Shown here: positions 43,987-52,099 of the stretch, piece after piece
Position numbering within the stretch: the first letter of the stretch is position 1
How the letters are laid out: every line of letters starts with the position of its first letter
DNA from: Roseiarcus sp963749715
GTDB lineage: Bacteria > Pseudomonadota > Alphaproteobacteria > Rhizobiales > Beijerinckiaceae
Assembly: GCA_963749715.1 (NCBI GenBank)
Contig: CAVVNR010000013.1
Coordinates: 1 to 64,000, forward strand
DNA: 64,000 nucleotides
Direction: 5' to 3'
Translations under genes and position numbers: made by a program
Notes under the pieces: generated by a model
Seen by the model: the letters and a program-made list of their open reading frames with translations, nothing else
Told to the model about the DNA's origin: nothing
The model's database searches: none

Positions 43987-45369
43987 TCAGTCGGTGCGAC
44001 GCAGGCCGCTGGCGCACGCGCCGGCGAGCGTCAGAGCGGCCGCGCCCCAGAGCGCGATCGATGTCGCGCGCTCGGGCGCGCGTCCGAACGCGACCGCGAC
44101 CAGCGCGGTTCCAAGCGACTGGCCGATCAGCCGTCCGGTGGATTGCAGGCCGGCCGCGCCGCCGCTGCGCTCGCGCGGCGCGCTGCCGATGATGACCCGA
44201 TTGTTGGGCGACTGGAAAAAGCCGAAGCCGAGGCCGCAGACGGCGAGCCGCCAGACGAGCGAGCCTGGATCCGGATCGCCGATGTGCAGCGCGACCAGGG
44301 CGAGGCCCGCGCCCATCACCAATAGCCCTATGCTTCCGAGGATGCCGGGAATGAAACGATCGGCCAGACGCCCGGCGATCGGCGCGATCAGCGCGGTCGC
44401 GACCGGCCAGGGCGTCAGGAGAAGGCCGGTGGCGGAGGCGGAGCGGCCAAGCGTGTCCTCGAAATAGAAGGGCAGCGCCACCATGGCCAGGCTTTGCGCT
44501 CCGAACGACGTGATCGACGTCGCCAGCGACAGCGCGAACACCGGTCGGCGCAAGAGATCGACCGGCAGCAGCGGCGCCGGCAGCTTGAGCTGCCGCTTGA
44601 CCAGGACCACGCCGATCGCCGCGCCGAGGGCGATTTCAATGAGCGCCGGCGACGGGCTTCCCCCCTGGCCGATGCGGTTGACGCCGGCGATGAAGAGCCC
44701 GAAGGCGAGCGCGTTGAGAATGACGCTGATGAGGTCGAGGCGGCGGGCCGAGCGCGGCGTCGCCGGCAGGGTCTGCGCCGCCATGACCAGCGCCAGCGCG
44801 CCGATCGGGACGTTGACGAGAAACAGCCAATGCCAGGAGGCGACCGAAAGGATCGCCGACGCGACGCTCGGGCTTGCGGCGCTGGCCACGGCGACCACCA
44901 CCGCCATGTTGCCCACCCCTTGGCCCAGCCGCGAGTGCGGATAGATGAAGCGGATGAGCGCGATGTTGACGCTCATGATCCCGGCCGCGCCGAGGCCCTG
45001 AACCAGGCGCGCGAGCGTCAGCACGGCGAAGGTCGGCGCGAGCGCGCAGGCGAGCGAGGCGACGGTGAAGACGGCGAGCCCCCACCAATAGACGCGCCGA
45101 TAGCCGACGATGTCGCCGAGCGCCGCGAGCGGCAGGAGCGAGACGGTGACCGCAAGCTGAAAGGCGTTGACGATCCAGATCGCGCTCTCCGGCGCGACGG
45201 CGAACTGGCGCGCCATCGCCGGCAGCGCCACCGTGACGATGCTTCCGTCCAGCACCGCCATGGCGATCGCCATGGCGAGCGTCGAGAACGCCATGAGCCG
45301 CTGCGGGCTGGCGAGGCCGTCTTGAACCTCGGCGGCGACGGGGGCGGGTGTCGGTTCGGGGCGGTTCAA
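43987..45369 (-). CDS. MFS transporter, DHA2 (EmrB/QacA) type
   Basis: A 460-residue efflux protein with about 14 hydrophobic segments. It begins FSTLAMAIAMAVLDGSIVTV, containing the DHA2 helix-1 motif LDxxIVxVALP. Motif A-like PLAALGDIVGYRRVYWWG and motif C-like QGLGAAGIMSVNIALIR are seen. The predicted role is proton-driven export of a drug or metabolite. It is transcribed toward the ArsR gene, so that regulator would need to act at a distance if it controls it. Confidence 0.88.
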   Translation of the reverse strand: MNRPEPTPAPVAAEVQDGLASPQRLMAFSTLAMAIAMAVLDGSIVTVALPAMARQFAVAPESAIWIVNAFQLAVTVSLLPLAALGDIVGYRRVYWWGLAVFTVASLACALAPTFAVLTLARLVQGLGAAGIMSVNIALIRFIYPHSRLGQGVGNMAVVVAVASAASPSVASAILSVASWHWLFLVNVPIGALALVMAAQTLPATPRSARRLDLISVILNALAFGLFIAGVNRIGQGGSPSPALIEIALGAAIGVVLVKRQLKLPAPLLPVDLLRRPVFALSLATSITSFGAQSLAMVALPFYFEDTLGRSASATGLLLTPWPVATALIAPIAGRLADRFIPGILGSIGLLVMGAGLALVALHIGDPDPGSLVWRLAVCGLGFGFFQSPNNRVIIGSAPRERSGGAAGLQSTGRLIGQSLGTALVAVAFGRAPERATSIALWGAAALTLAGACASGLRRTD

Positions 45370-45710
45370 AGGTCATCCTTGCAGTTATATACAGTGCAAT
45401 ATTGTTTTATTCGAAGCCGAACCCCTCAAAGCGTTGCCGAATCTCGCCAAGAGGGGTCAAAGCGGATCAGAGGAAGAAGCCTTGGGTTTCCTTGGATTCT
45501 CTCGCCCGAATTGAGCCTTTGCCAAGACTTGCGCCGACCCCGGCAGAAAAAACTCTTGCCCTCCATTCCGGACAGAGCTGCTCAAGACCGCACAATCGCG
45601 GGCATGGGTCTGAGCGGGTTGGCCGGCTTCATAGCTCATTCGTCGTCCCTCAGAAGGTTCGGGTGACAAGCACAGTAGCACTTCTTTCGATTTTCCGAAA
45701 GAAAATGTTG
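45370..45710. other. 341-base stretch with only a possible promoter
   Basis: Immediately upstream of the MFS gene (45380-45410) the DNA is AT-rich and contains CAATATTG and TATATA, plausible promoter or operator elements for the pump. The rest has no open frame with family features. It ends near the left edge of the IS1595 remnant. Confidence 0.4.
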
Positions 45711-45770
45711 GCTCTTATAGCGTTATCTGTTGATATAGTTTAAGCTGGGTCGGGTCGAGGAAGTGATTCG

Positions 45771-46281
45771 ATGGGAGCTCAGGAGTTTTCGGCTTGGCTG
45801 TCAGCGATTGCGGGGATGAGCGTGGAGCAGCGGCGTCAGGCCTTGCAGGCGCTGACGAAGTCGGAATAGCGAGGCCGGCACTTCGGAGGCAGGAGTTGCG
45901 TCCGGCAAAAGCGTCAAGCGCGGCCGGCGCGAGGACGCGCTTGGAACGACGAGCGCCGAGCGGGTGGAAAGCCGGGGCTGCCCGCATTGCGCCGGCCGCG
46001 AGATCGTCGGCTGGGGCCGTTCGGACGGGCTGTTGCGGTTCCGCTGCAAGAGTTGCGGACGCACGTTCAACGCCCTGACCAAAACGCCGATGGCGCATCT
46101 GCGCAAGAAGGAGAAGTGGCTCGCTCACGCCCAGGCGATGATCGAGGGCAGAAGCCTGGCGAAGACCGCTAAACTGTGCGGCGTCCATCCGACCACCGCC
46201 TTCCGCTGGCGGCATCGGTTTCTGCGCGCGCCAGCAGACGACAAGCCTCGAACGTTGAGCGAAATCGTCGAGGCGGATGAG
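45771..46281 (+). mobile_element. IS1595-family transposase, 3'-truncated remnant
   Basis: The N-terminal third of an IS1595-type transposase. The opening frame encodes AQEFSAWLSAIAGMSVEQRR. A second frame encodes a zinc-ribbon (RGCPHCAGREIVGWGRSDG, then FRCKSCGRTF), then FNALTKTPMAHLRKKEKWL and a helix-turn-helix (GVHPTTAFRWRHRFL). The sequence reaches the first catalytic residues (IVEADE) and is then cut, joined at about 46282 to an oppositely oriented MmeI-like gene. The frame changes near GAAGTC (45857-45862), which may be another GANTC insertion or real decay. The left end of the element is probably near 45711. Not mobile on its own. Confidence 0.75.
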
Positions 46282-46875
46282 AACTTCGAAGAAGCAGAAC
46301 ACGAGCTGATTGACGAAATGCGCGACCGCCTCGCGATCGGGATTGCGATGCTGAAGCGAGTCCGAGATCGTCTGGAACTTGTCGGCGGCTTCCTTGGTGA
46401 GCTTCGAGCGCGTGCGGCCCGAGCGCAATTCATCGGGATTGTAGAAGACTGCGCGCAGCCGGGCGAGGTTGACAGGCTCGGCGAGATCGTCGAGCTCGAA
46501 TTCGTATTTCGCCGACGCCTCATTGGTCCACCGCGTCTCGATGCGGAAGATGTGCGTGTCGCAGGCGACATGCAGCGGCGGATTTTCGAGCGCGGCGGCG
46601 TAGTGAGTCAGTTGCTCGAGCGCCTTGCCGAGATCGCGCTTCTTCTTTTTATACTCCCAGGCGAAGAAGCTCTTCTTCCAGACATCGGCCCATCCTTCGC
46701 CGCCGCCGATCTTGGACGCGCCCTTCTCGAAAGCGAAATGATCGTCTCTGGGATCGTCCTCGGCGGGCGTCGGGTGGTCGAACAGCCGGCAGAGGTCGAT
46801 GAAATGCTCCTGCGCCGTGGCGCGCTCGGTCAGCGCCACCGGCTTCCACTTTCGAATGAAATCTTGCGGGGTCAT
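46282..46875 (-). pseudogene. N-terminal remnant of MmeI-type restriction-methyltransferase
   Basis: About 198 residues matching the start of the large single-chain type IIG (MmeI-like) restriction-modification enzymes. The frame opens MTPQDFIRKWKPVALTERA, followed by QEHFIDLCRLFDHPTPAEDD and FEKGASKIGGGEGWADVWKK. A PD-(D/E)XK-like core (FFAWEYKKKKRDL) and the linker HFVNQLVFCFF follow. Beyond that point the sequence becomes the IS1595 remnant, so the helicase-like linker, methyltransferase and target-recognition domains are lost. Full enzymes are about 900-1000 residues. A dead restriction gene. Confidence 0.8.
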
Positions 46876-46960
46876 AGGCGAAGCGAAGCGGCCTTGCGCC
46901 GGAGATGCGCGGTCTCGCTTAACATGAGTCGGAGCCGTCGAGCCAAGCGCAACGTGCCCC

Positions 46961-48302
46961 CTACGCCGCCGTCCCCCACAAGTCATAGGCGTCCGCGCGG
47001 TCAATTCTGACCGTCGCGATGTCGCCGGCGCGCAAGGGCCGGCGGGTGGTAATGTGGACGGCGCCGTCGATCTGCGGAGCGTCGCCCTTGGTGCGGCCTT
47101 TGGCGCTCCTCGCGCCGCCTTCGTCGACGATGACCTCGAGCCGCTTGCCGACCTTCGCCGCGAGCTTCTTCGCGCTGATCGCCTGGGCGCGAGCCATGAA
47201 GCGCTTGTGCCGGCTCATCTTGATGTCGTCCGGCACCGGCTCGAGACCGAGATCGTTGGCGGCCGCGCCCTTGACCGGCTCGTAGGGGAAGGCGCCGACG
47301 CGGTCGAGTTTCGCCTCGTCGAGCCAGTCGATGAGGAACCGGAAGTCCTCCTCGGTCTCGCCCGGGAAGCCGACGATGAAGGTCGAGCGGATGGTCAAGT
47401 CCGGGCAGATCAAGCGCCAGGCGCGAATGCGCTCGAGCGTCTTCTCTTGCGCCGCCGGCCGCCTCATCGCCTTCAGGACCTTGGGCGAAGCATGCTGGAA
47501 CGGCACGTCGATATAGGGCAGCACATTGCCGCCGTTCATCAGTGCGATCGCCGCGTCGACATGCGGATAGGGGTAGACATATTGCAGCCTGACCCAGGCG
47601 CCGAGCGTTCCCAGTTCGCGGGCGATGTCGAGAAAGCGCGCCGGCGTCTCCCGCCCGCGCCATTCGCTTGAAGCGTATTTGAGGTCGCGCCCGTAGGCGC
47701 TGGTGTCCTGGGCGATGACGATGAGCTCCTTGACGCCCGCCTTGACCAGCCGCTCGGCTTCGCGCAGCACGTCGCCCGCCTGGCGCGAGACGAGGTTCCC
47801 GCGCAAGGACGGGATGATGCAGAACGTGCAGCGGTTGTCGCAGCCCTCGGCGATCTTGAGATAGGCGTAGTGGCGGGGCGTCAGCCTGACGCCCTCGCCG
47901 GGGATGAGATCGACGAACTTGTCGATGCGGCGCGGGGGCCGCGGCCCGCACCGCCGCCATCACGCTTTCGAACGCCTGCGGGCCGGTGATCGCGGCGACA
48001 TTGGGAAAGGCGTCGCGGATCGCCTCGGGCTTCGCCCCCATGCAGCCGGTGACGATGACCCGTCCGTTCTCGTTCATCGCCTCGCCGATCGCGGCCAAGG
48101 ATTCCGCCTTGGCGCTGTCGAGAAAGCCGCAGGTGTTGACGATCACCGCATCGGCGCCGGCGTGAGTGCGCGCGATCTCGTAGCCCTCGGCGCGCAGCCG
48201 GGTCAGAATCCGCTCGCTGTCGACCAGCGCCTTCGGGCAGCCGAGCGAGACGAAGGAAATGCGCGGCGCGGGGCGGGGCGCGGGTGTTGCACGTTCGTTC
48301 AT
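46961..48302 (-). CDS. rimO: ribosomal protein S12 methylthiotransferase RimO (one-base frameshift)
   Basis: A radical-SAM enzyme of about 446 residues that methylthiolates an Asp of ribosomal protein S12. The UPF0004 domain has ISFVSLGCPKALVDSE, IVNTCGFLDSAKAES and VIVTGCMGAKPE (three cluster Cys). The radical-SAM motif CDNRCTFC lies after the frame change. The C-terminal TRAM domain ends near VRIDRADAYDLW. The break is near 47934-47940: a run of five C (minus strand) probably should be four, giving APRRIDKFVDLIPGEG. Start ATG 48302. A homopolymer sequencing error is likely. Confidence 0.88.
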
Positions 48303-48410
48303 GCGGGTCGATTGCCACGAGCGGAGAGCAGGGGCAAGTTCGACCTCACTTGACGCCTCGCGGCGTTCCACCAGGCGCGCAACGATTTCTCCATTACCGC
48401 GACCAGTCCC

Positions 48411-48600
48411 CTACTGCTGTGTCGCCCAATCCTCGACATGCAGCCCAACGACCCGCGAGAATTCGCGGGTATTGTTGGTGACCAGCACGCAGTCGGCCGC
48501 AAGCGCGTGTCCGGCGGTCATGGCGTCATTGCCGCCGATCGGGGTTCCTTCGTCTCCTGGCGCAGGCTATAGCATCTATAGCGCGCTCGCCTGCATCGGC
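48411..48600 (-). pseudogene. vapC: C-terminal remnant of a VapC/PIN-domain toxin
   Basis: About 50 codons ending at TAG 48411-48413 carry the last part of a PIN domain. GTPIGGNDAMTAGHALA contains the conserved acidic residue, CVLVTNNTREFSRVVG follows, and LHVEDW ends it. The N-terminal half with the first catalytic Asp is absent and the upstream frame is broken around 48545-48590. No antitoxin gene is visible. A decayed toxin gene. Confidence 0.65.
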
Positions 48601-48639
48601 GATTTACTGAAAGTCCGTCGCCGACGCGCGCCGCGCCGC

Positions 48640-48755
48640 CAGTCCCCTTCTCCACTCGCGGGAGAGGGCACGGGGTAAGGGCTTGCCGCCAACCCTCATC
48701 CGGCCGCGCTTTCAGCGCGTCCACCTTCTCCCGCGAGCGAGAGAAGGGCCGCCGC
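48640..48755. repeat. palindromic REP-like element
   Basis: Contains CCCCTTCTCC...CGGGAGAGGGCACGGGG and a mirror part CCTTCTCCCGCGAGCGAGAG with AACCCTCATCCGGCC between. Same family as the element at 19568-19664. It occupies the 3' side of the glutathionyl-hydroquinone reductase gene and could act as a transcription stop or mRNA stabiliser. Confidence 0.75.
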
Positions 48756-48757
48756 CA

Positions 48758-49708
48758 TCACAGCTTCAATTCGGGCCCGAGCGGCACGATGCCGGTCGGA
48801 TTGATGCGCAGGTGGCTGGCGTAATAGTGGTGCTTGATGTGGAAGAAGTCGGTCGTCTCGGCGATTCCCGGCCAGTGGTAGAGTTCGCTCAAGTAGCGGC
48901 TCAGCGCGGGGTAGTCCCTGATCTCGCGCAGGTTGCATTTGAAGTGACCGAAATAGACCGGATCGAAGCGGATGAGCGTGGTGAACAGGCGCCAATCCGC
49001 TTCCGTCAGCCGGTCGCCACACAGAAAACGCTGCGCCGCGAGCCTCTGCTCCAGGAAGTCGAGCGTCTCGAACAAAGCCCGGAACGCCTCTTCATACGCT
49101 TCCTGCGTGGTGGCGAAGCCGGCGCGATAGACCCCGTTATTGACGGTCGCGTAGATGCGCGCATTGAGTTCGTCGATCTCGCTCCGGAGCTCGCCCGGAT
49201 AATAGTCGCCCTCCGACGCCCCGGCGCCGTCGAAGGCGTGATTGAACATCCGGATGATCTCGGATGATTCGTCGTTGACGATGGTGCTGGTCTGTCGATC
49301 CCACAGCACCGGCACGGTGACGCGCCCGGAATAATCGGGCCGCGCCTTGAGATAGAACTCGCGAAGCTCTTTCGCGCCGAAGATCGGATCGGGAATGACG
49401 CCCCGGCCTTCGTCGAAGGTCCAGCCGCGGGCGCCGAGCAGCCAATGAACGACCGAGAGCGAGATCGTCTCCTCGAGACCTTTGAGCCGGCGGAAGATGA
49501 GAGTGCGGTGCGCCCAAGGGCAGGCGAGCGAGACGATGAGATGATAGCGGCCTCCCTCCGCCTTGAAGCCGCCGGCGCCGCTCGGCCCCGGCGAACCGTC
49601 CGCGGTCACCCAGTTGCGGAACGGCGCGTCGGGACGGACGAAATGGCCGGTTCGGTCATGCGGAAAGCCGCTCTCCGCGCGCCAAGTTCCACGAACAAAA
49701 TCGCCCAT
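48758..49708 (-). CDS. glutathionyl-hydroquinone reductase (ECM4/YqjG type)
   Basis: A 316-residue xi-class glutathione transferase that reduces glutathionyl-hydroquinones. The thioredoxin-fold active site is SLACPWAHRTLIFRRLKGLE with the catalytic Cys. VPVLWDRQTSTIVNDESSEI is the glutathione-binding block. LRFLCGD-like (RFLCGDRLTEADWRLFTTLI) and RFDPVYFGHFKCN are ECM4 signatures. Likely acts in the cytosol on quinone or aromatic stress products. Confidence 0.9.
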   Translation of the reverse strand: MGDFVRGTWRAESGFPHDRTGHFVRPDAPFRNWVTADGSPGPSGAGGFKAEGGRYHLIVSLACPWAHRTLIFRRLKGLEETISLSVVHWLLGARGWTFDEGRGVIPDPIFGAKELREFYLKARPDYSGRVTVPVLWDRQTSTIVNDESSEIIRMFNHAFDGAGASEGDYYPGELRSEIDELNARIYATVNNGVYRAGFATTQEAYEEAFRALFETLDFLEQRLAAQRFLCGDRLTEADWRLFTTLIRFDPVYFGHFKCNLREIRDYPALSRYLSELYHWPGIAETTDFFHIKHHYYASHLRINPTGIVPLGPELKL

Positions 49709-50116
49709 TTTGCGGATAGCCTCGTCGCGGTGGTGTTGGAACGCCGTCGTCGCGTCTATAGCACGAACGATCGCCGTCGGGCGACGGCCATGCGGCGCGA
49801 CCAGCGGGGATCAGCCGCCATGCGCCGCCTGAGCTTCGGGCGAGGGTCGCCGCGCGCATGCCGCGCTCAAGCCGCACCTTCAGAGGCGAGAGCCGCCGCC
49901 GCCGCTCGTTGATAAACTGATAAGCGAGACCTACCGCGCGATCGTCGGCAGATCCCGTCCCATGCCGCGAAGCACCCGACGAGAGCATCCAGGGAATCCG
50001 TCCTCGCGAGGAGCGAAGCGACGTGGCGATCCAGAGTTGCGGGGCTCCCCGCGTTCCCCTGGATTGCTTCGCTCCGCTCGCAATGACGGCGTGGGTCAAC
50101 TTGAAATCATCCGACT
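49709..50116. other. 408-base intergenic region with a dispersed palindrome
   Basis: The first 290 bases hold no recognisable gene on either strand; the minus strand can be read through with Arg-rich translation only. The rest is a dispersed palindromic repeat (listed separately). Confidence 0.45.
49999..50089. repeat. dispersed palindromic element, copy 1
   Basis: Contains the outward-facing arms GAGGAGCGAAGCGACGTGGC and CTGGATTGCTTCGCTCCGCT ending GCAATGACGG. The arms are imperfect inverted copies enclosing a GC-rich centre. Related copies lie at 50979-51057 and 51981-52090. This type of element is common between genes in Rhizobiales. Confidence 0.75.
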
Positions 50117-50869
50117 CTAGCTCGTGCGCGCTACCTGGAAGCCGCCAAAGGACTGGTTGACCGGCATCAGCTCGATCCGGTTGATGTTGAGGTGCGGCGG
50201 CAGCTCGGCCACCCACAGCATTGTCGCGGCGATGTCGGCGCCGGTCATCGGCGTCACGCCGCGATAGAGCGCCTCCGACGCCGCCTGGTCCCCCCCGCTG
50301 CGCACCAGCATGAACTCGGTCTCGACCATGCCGGGTTCGATCGACGTGACGCGCACCCCGGTCCCATGCAGATCGCTGCGCAGCGCGAGCGAAAACTGCG
50401 TCACGAACGCCTTGGTCCCGCCATAGGCGTTGCCGCCCGGATAGGGATAGTTCCCGGCGACCGAGGAGAGGTTGATGATCGCGCCGCGCCGGGCGATCAG
50501 CCCCGGCAGCAATTTGTGGGTGAGAGACGCGAGCGCGGTCACGTTGGTGTCGATCATCGTCTTCCACTGGGCGAGATCGGCGTCCTGGGCAGGTTTTCTT
50601 CCGAGCGCGAGGCCGGCGTTGTTGATCAGGAGATCGATGTCGCGAAAGCCCGCAGGAAGCGCCGCCAGCGCCTTGTCGCGCGCCGCCTCGTCGCGCACGT
50701 CAAAGGCGGCGGGATGAAGCTTCCCGGCGCCGAGGGAAGCGGCAAGCGCGTCGAGCCGTTCGGCCCTGCGCCCGGTCGCGATGACGCGCCAGCCGGCGGC
50801 CACGAAGGCGCGCGCGGCGGCTTCGCCGATGCCGGAAGTCGCTCCGGTGATGAGAGCAGTCCTGGTCAC
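50117..50869 (-). CDS. SDR-family oxidoreductase (YdfG-like)
   Basis: A 250-residue classical short-chain dehydrogenase. The cofactor motif TGATSGIGEAAARAF is followed by TGRRAERL, whose Arg residues suggest NADP. LINNAGLALG is the NNAG motif, and NLSSVAGNYPYPGGNAYGGTK gives the catalytic Ser, Tyr and Lys. The C-terminus resembles the 3-hydroxy acid dehydrogenase YdfG (MVETEFMLVR). GTG 50869 with AAGGGG five bases upstream is preferred over the upstream TTG 50896. Confidence 0.87.
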   Translation of the reverse strand: MTRTALITGATSGIGEAAARAFVAAGWRVIATGRRAERLDALAASLGAGKLHPAAFDVRDEAARDKALAALPAGFRDIDLLINNAGLALGRKPAQDADLAQWKTMIDTNVTALASLTHKLLPGLIARRGAIINLSSVAGNYPYPGGNAYGGTKAFVTQFSLALRSDLHGTGVRVTSIEPGMVETEFMLVRSGGDQAASEALYRGVTPMTGADIAATMLWVAELPPHLNINRIELMPVNQSFGGFQVARTS

Positions 50870-50892
50870 TCCGTCCCCTTCGATCTGCCGAT

Positions 50893-50959
50893 CCAATGCG
50901 GCGCGGACGCGGCTATACCACGAGGGGGCGTTTCTCGCTGAACCACGAGGCTAGACGCG
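50893..50959. repeat. 67-bp direct repeat, copy 1
   Basis: Identical in length to 51196-51262, with 61 of 67 positions matching. The shared core includes GAGGGGGCGTTTCTCGCTGA and CGAGGCTAGACGCG. This copy lies upstream of the YdfG-like gene. The matching copy overlaps the 3' end of the neighbouring SDR gene. Confidence 0.85.
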
Positions 50960-50978
50960 AGTTGCGATTGGATCGAAC

Positions 50979-51057
50979 CGTCATTGCGCGCGAAGCGAAG
51001 CCATCAAGGGATCGTGGACCTCCCTTGTTCTCTGGATTGCTTGGTCGCTGCGCCTCC
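50979..51057. repeat. dispersed palindromic element, copy 2
   Basis: CGTCATTGCGCGCGAAGCGA at the left and TCTGGATTGCTTGGTCGCTG at the right match the arms of copies 1 and 3, with a shorter and more diverged centre. It lies between the two copies of the 67-bp direct repeat. Confidence 0.65.
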
Positions 51058-51195
51058 CAAAAAGAAACGAGCGGGCATGGCATTGCGCGAAAACGGAAAA
51101 CGAAAACGGTGACACATGCATATTTGCTATTTTCGCCTCCAGTGAGATATAGGCAAAGATGTAAGTGTCACCGTATTCCCGTCCTCTTCATTCCC

Positions 51196-51262
51196 CCAAT
51201 GCTGCGCGGACGCGGCAATGCCGCGAGGGGGCGTTTCTCGCTGATCCGCGAGGCTAGACGCG
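51196..51262. repeat. 67-bp direct repeat, copy 2
   Basis: Matches 50893-50959 at 61 of 67 positions. The last nine bases include the stop codon and final codons of the SDR gene at 51254-51958, so the repeat contributes that protein's C-terminus. Confidence 0.85.
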
Positions 51263-51958
51263 GCCAATGACCGGAATCAGCGCGCCGGTGACGGCCTTGG
51301 CCTCGTCCGACGCCAGGAACAGCATCACGGCGGCGAGGTCGGCGGGCGTGACCCAGCGGCCGAAGTCCGCTTTCGGCATGTCGCGGCGGTTCGCGGCCGT
51401 GTCGATGATCGAGGGCAGCACCGCGTTGACCGTCACGCCCTTGAGTTTCAGTTCGTCGGCCAGGCTTTCGGTCAGCCGGTGAACGGCCGACTTGCTCGCC
51501 GCGTAGGGGCCGAATCCCGATGCGGCGTGAAGAGCCGATTGCGCGCCGACATTGACGATGCGGCCGGCGCCGCTCGCGATCAGATGGGGCAGCGCCGCCT
51601 TGCAAGCGTTGAGCGTGGTGAGCAGATTCAGCGCGTACATCCGCTCCCAGGTCTCGGCCTTGCCGTCCTCGGCCGTTTCCCACTGGAAGCCGCCGGCGAT
51701 GTTGAAGAGCGCGTCGAGCCGGCCGAATTTCGCCCTGACGTCGCCCATGGCTTTGGCCGCGACATCGGGCGAAGAAAGATCGAGTCCGCCGATCATGAGC
51801 GCATCCGGGCCGAGGCGTTCGGCCATCCCGTCCGGGGGACCCGGGGCATGGTCGAGCGCGGCGATCGACGCGCCGCGCCCGGCGGCGATCTCGGCGACCA
51901 CCCGCCCCAAGGCGCCAAACCCGCCAGTGATGACGATCGTCTTGCCGCGCATTCTCAT
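51254..51958 (-). CDS. SDR-family oxidoreductase
   Basis: A 234-residue short-chain dehydrogenase. The glycine motif is ITGGFGALGRVVAEIAAGRG, and the segment ALFNIAGGFQWE replaces the usual NNAG. SALHAASGFGPYAASKSAV contains catalytic Ser, Tyr and Lys. DLAAVMLFLASDEAKAVTGA is the typical C-terminal end. The C-terminus is short (IPVIGRV) and is encoded within a 67-bp repeat. Substrate unknown. Confidence 0.87.
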   Translation of the reverse strand: MRMRGKTIVITGGFGALGRVVAEIAAGRGASIAALDHAPGPPDGMAERLGPDALMIGGLDLSSPDVAAKAMGDVRAKFGRLDALFNIAGGFQWETAEDGKAETWERMYALNLLTTLNACKAALPHLIASGAGRIVNVGAQSALHAASGFGPYAASKSAVHRLTESLADELKLKGVTVNAVLPSIIDTAANRRDMPKADFGRWVTPADLAAVMLFLASDEAKAVTGALIPVIGRV

Positions 51959-51980
51959 CCCCCATCAACCGCGTCGTGAT

Positions 51981-52090
51981 CGTCGTTGCGAGCGACCCCC
52001 GGATCAAGTCCGGGGGGAAGCAATCCAGGGGAACCTAGGACGCCCAACGACACCTGGATTGCTTCGTCGCTTCGCGCCTCGCAATGACGG
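51981..52090. repeat. dispersed palindromic element, copy 3
   Basis: Contains a nested hairpin CCCCCGGATCAAGTCCGGGG and the conserved arms GAAGCAATCCAGG and ACCTGGATTGCTTCGTCGCT, ending GCAATGACGG. It lies between two genes transcribed in the same direction. Confidence 0.75.
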
Positions 52091-52099
52091 TTCGGCGCG

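Larger units (their letters stand above)
50870..51253. other. 384-base intergenic region made mostly of repeats
   Basis: Contains 67-bp repeat copy 1, dispersed palindrome copy 2, and about 135 bases of lower-GC sequence (51060-51195), then 67-bp repeat copy 2. No gene is visible. The promoter of the YdfG-like gene must lie at its left end. Confidence 0.5.

Noticed and set aside
43634..45369. ArsR-MFS as an arsenic or metal resistance pair
   Set aside because: The regulator lacks the ArsR metal-binding motif, the pump is a DHA2 drug-type MFS, and the genes are convergent rather than cotranscribed.
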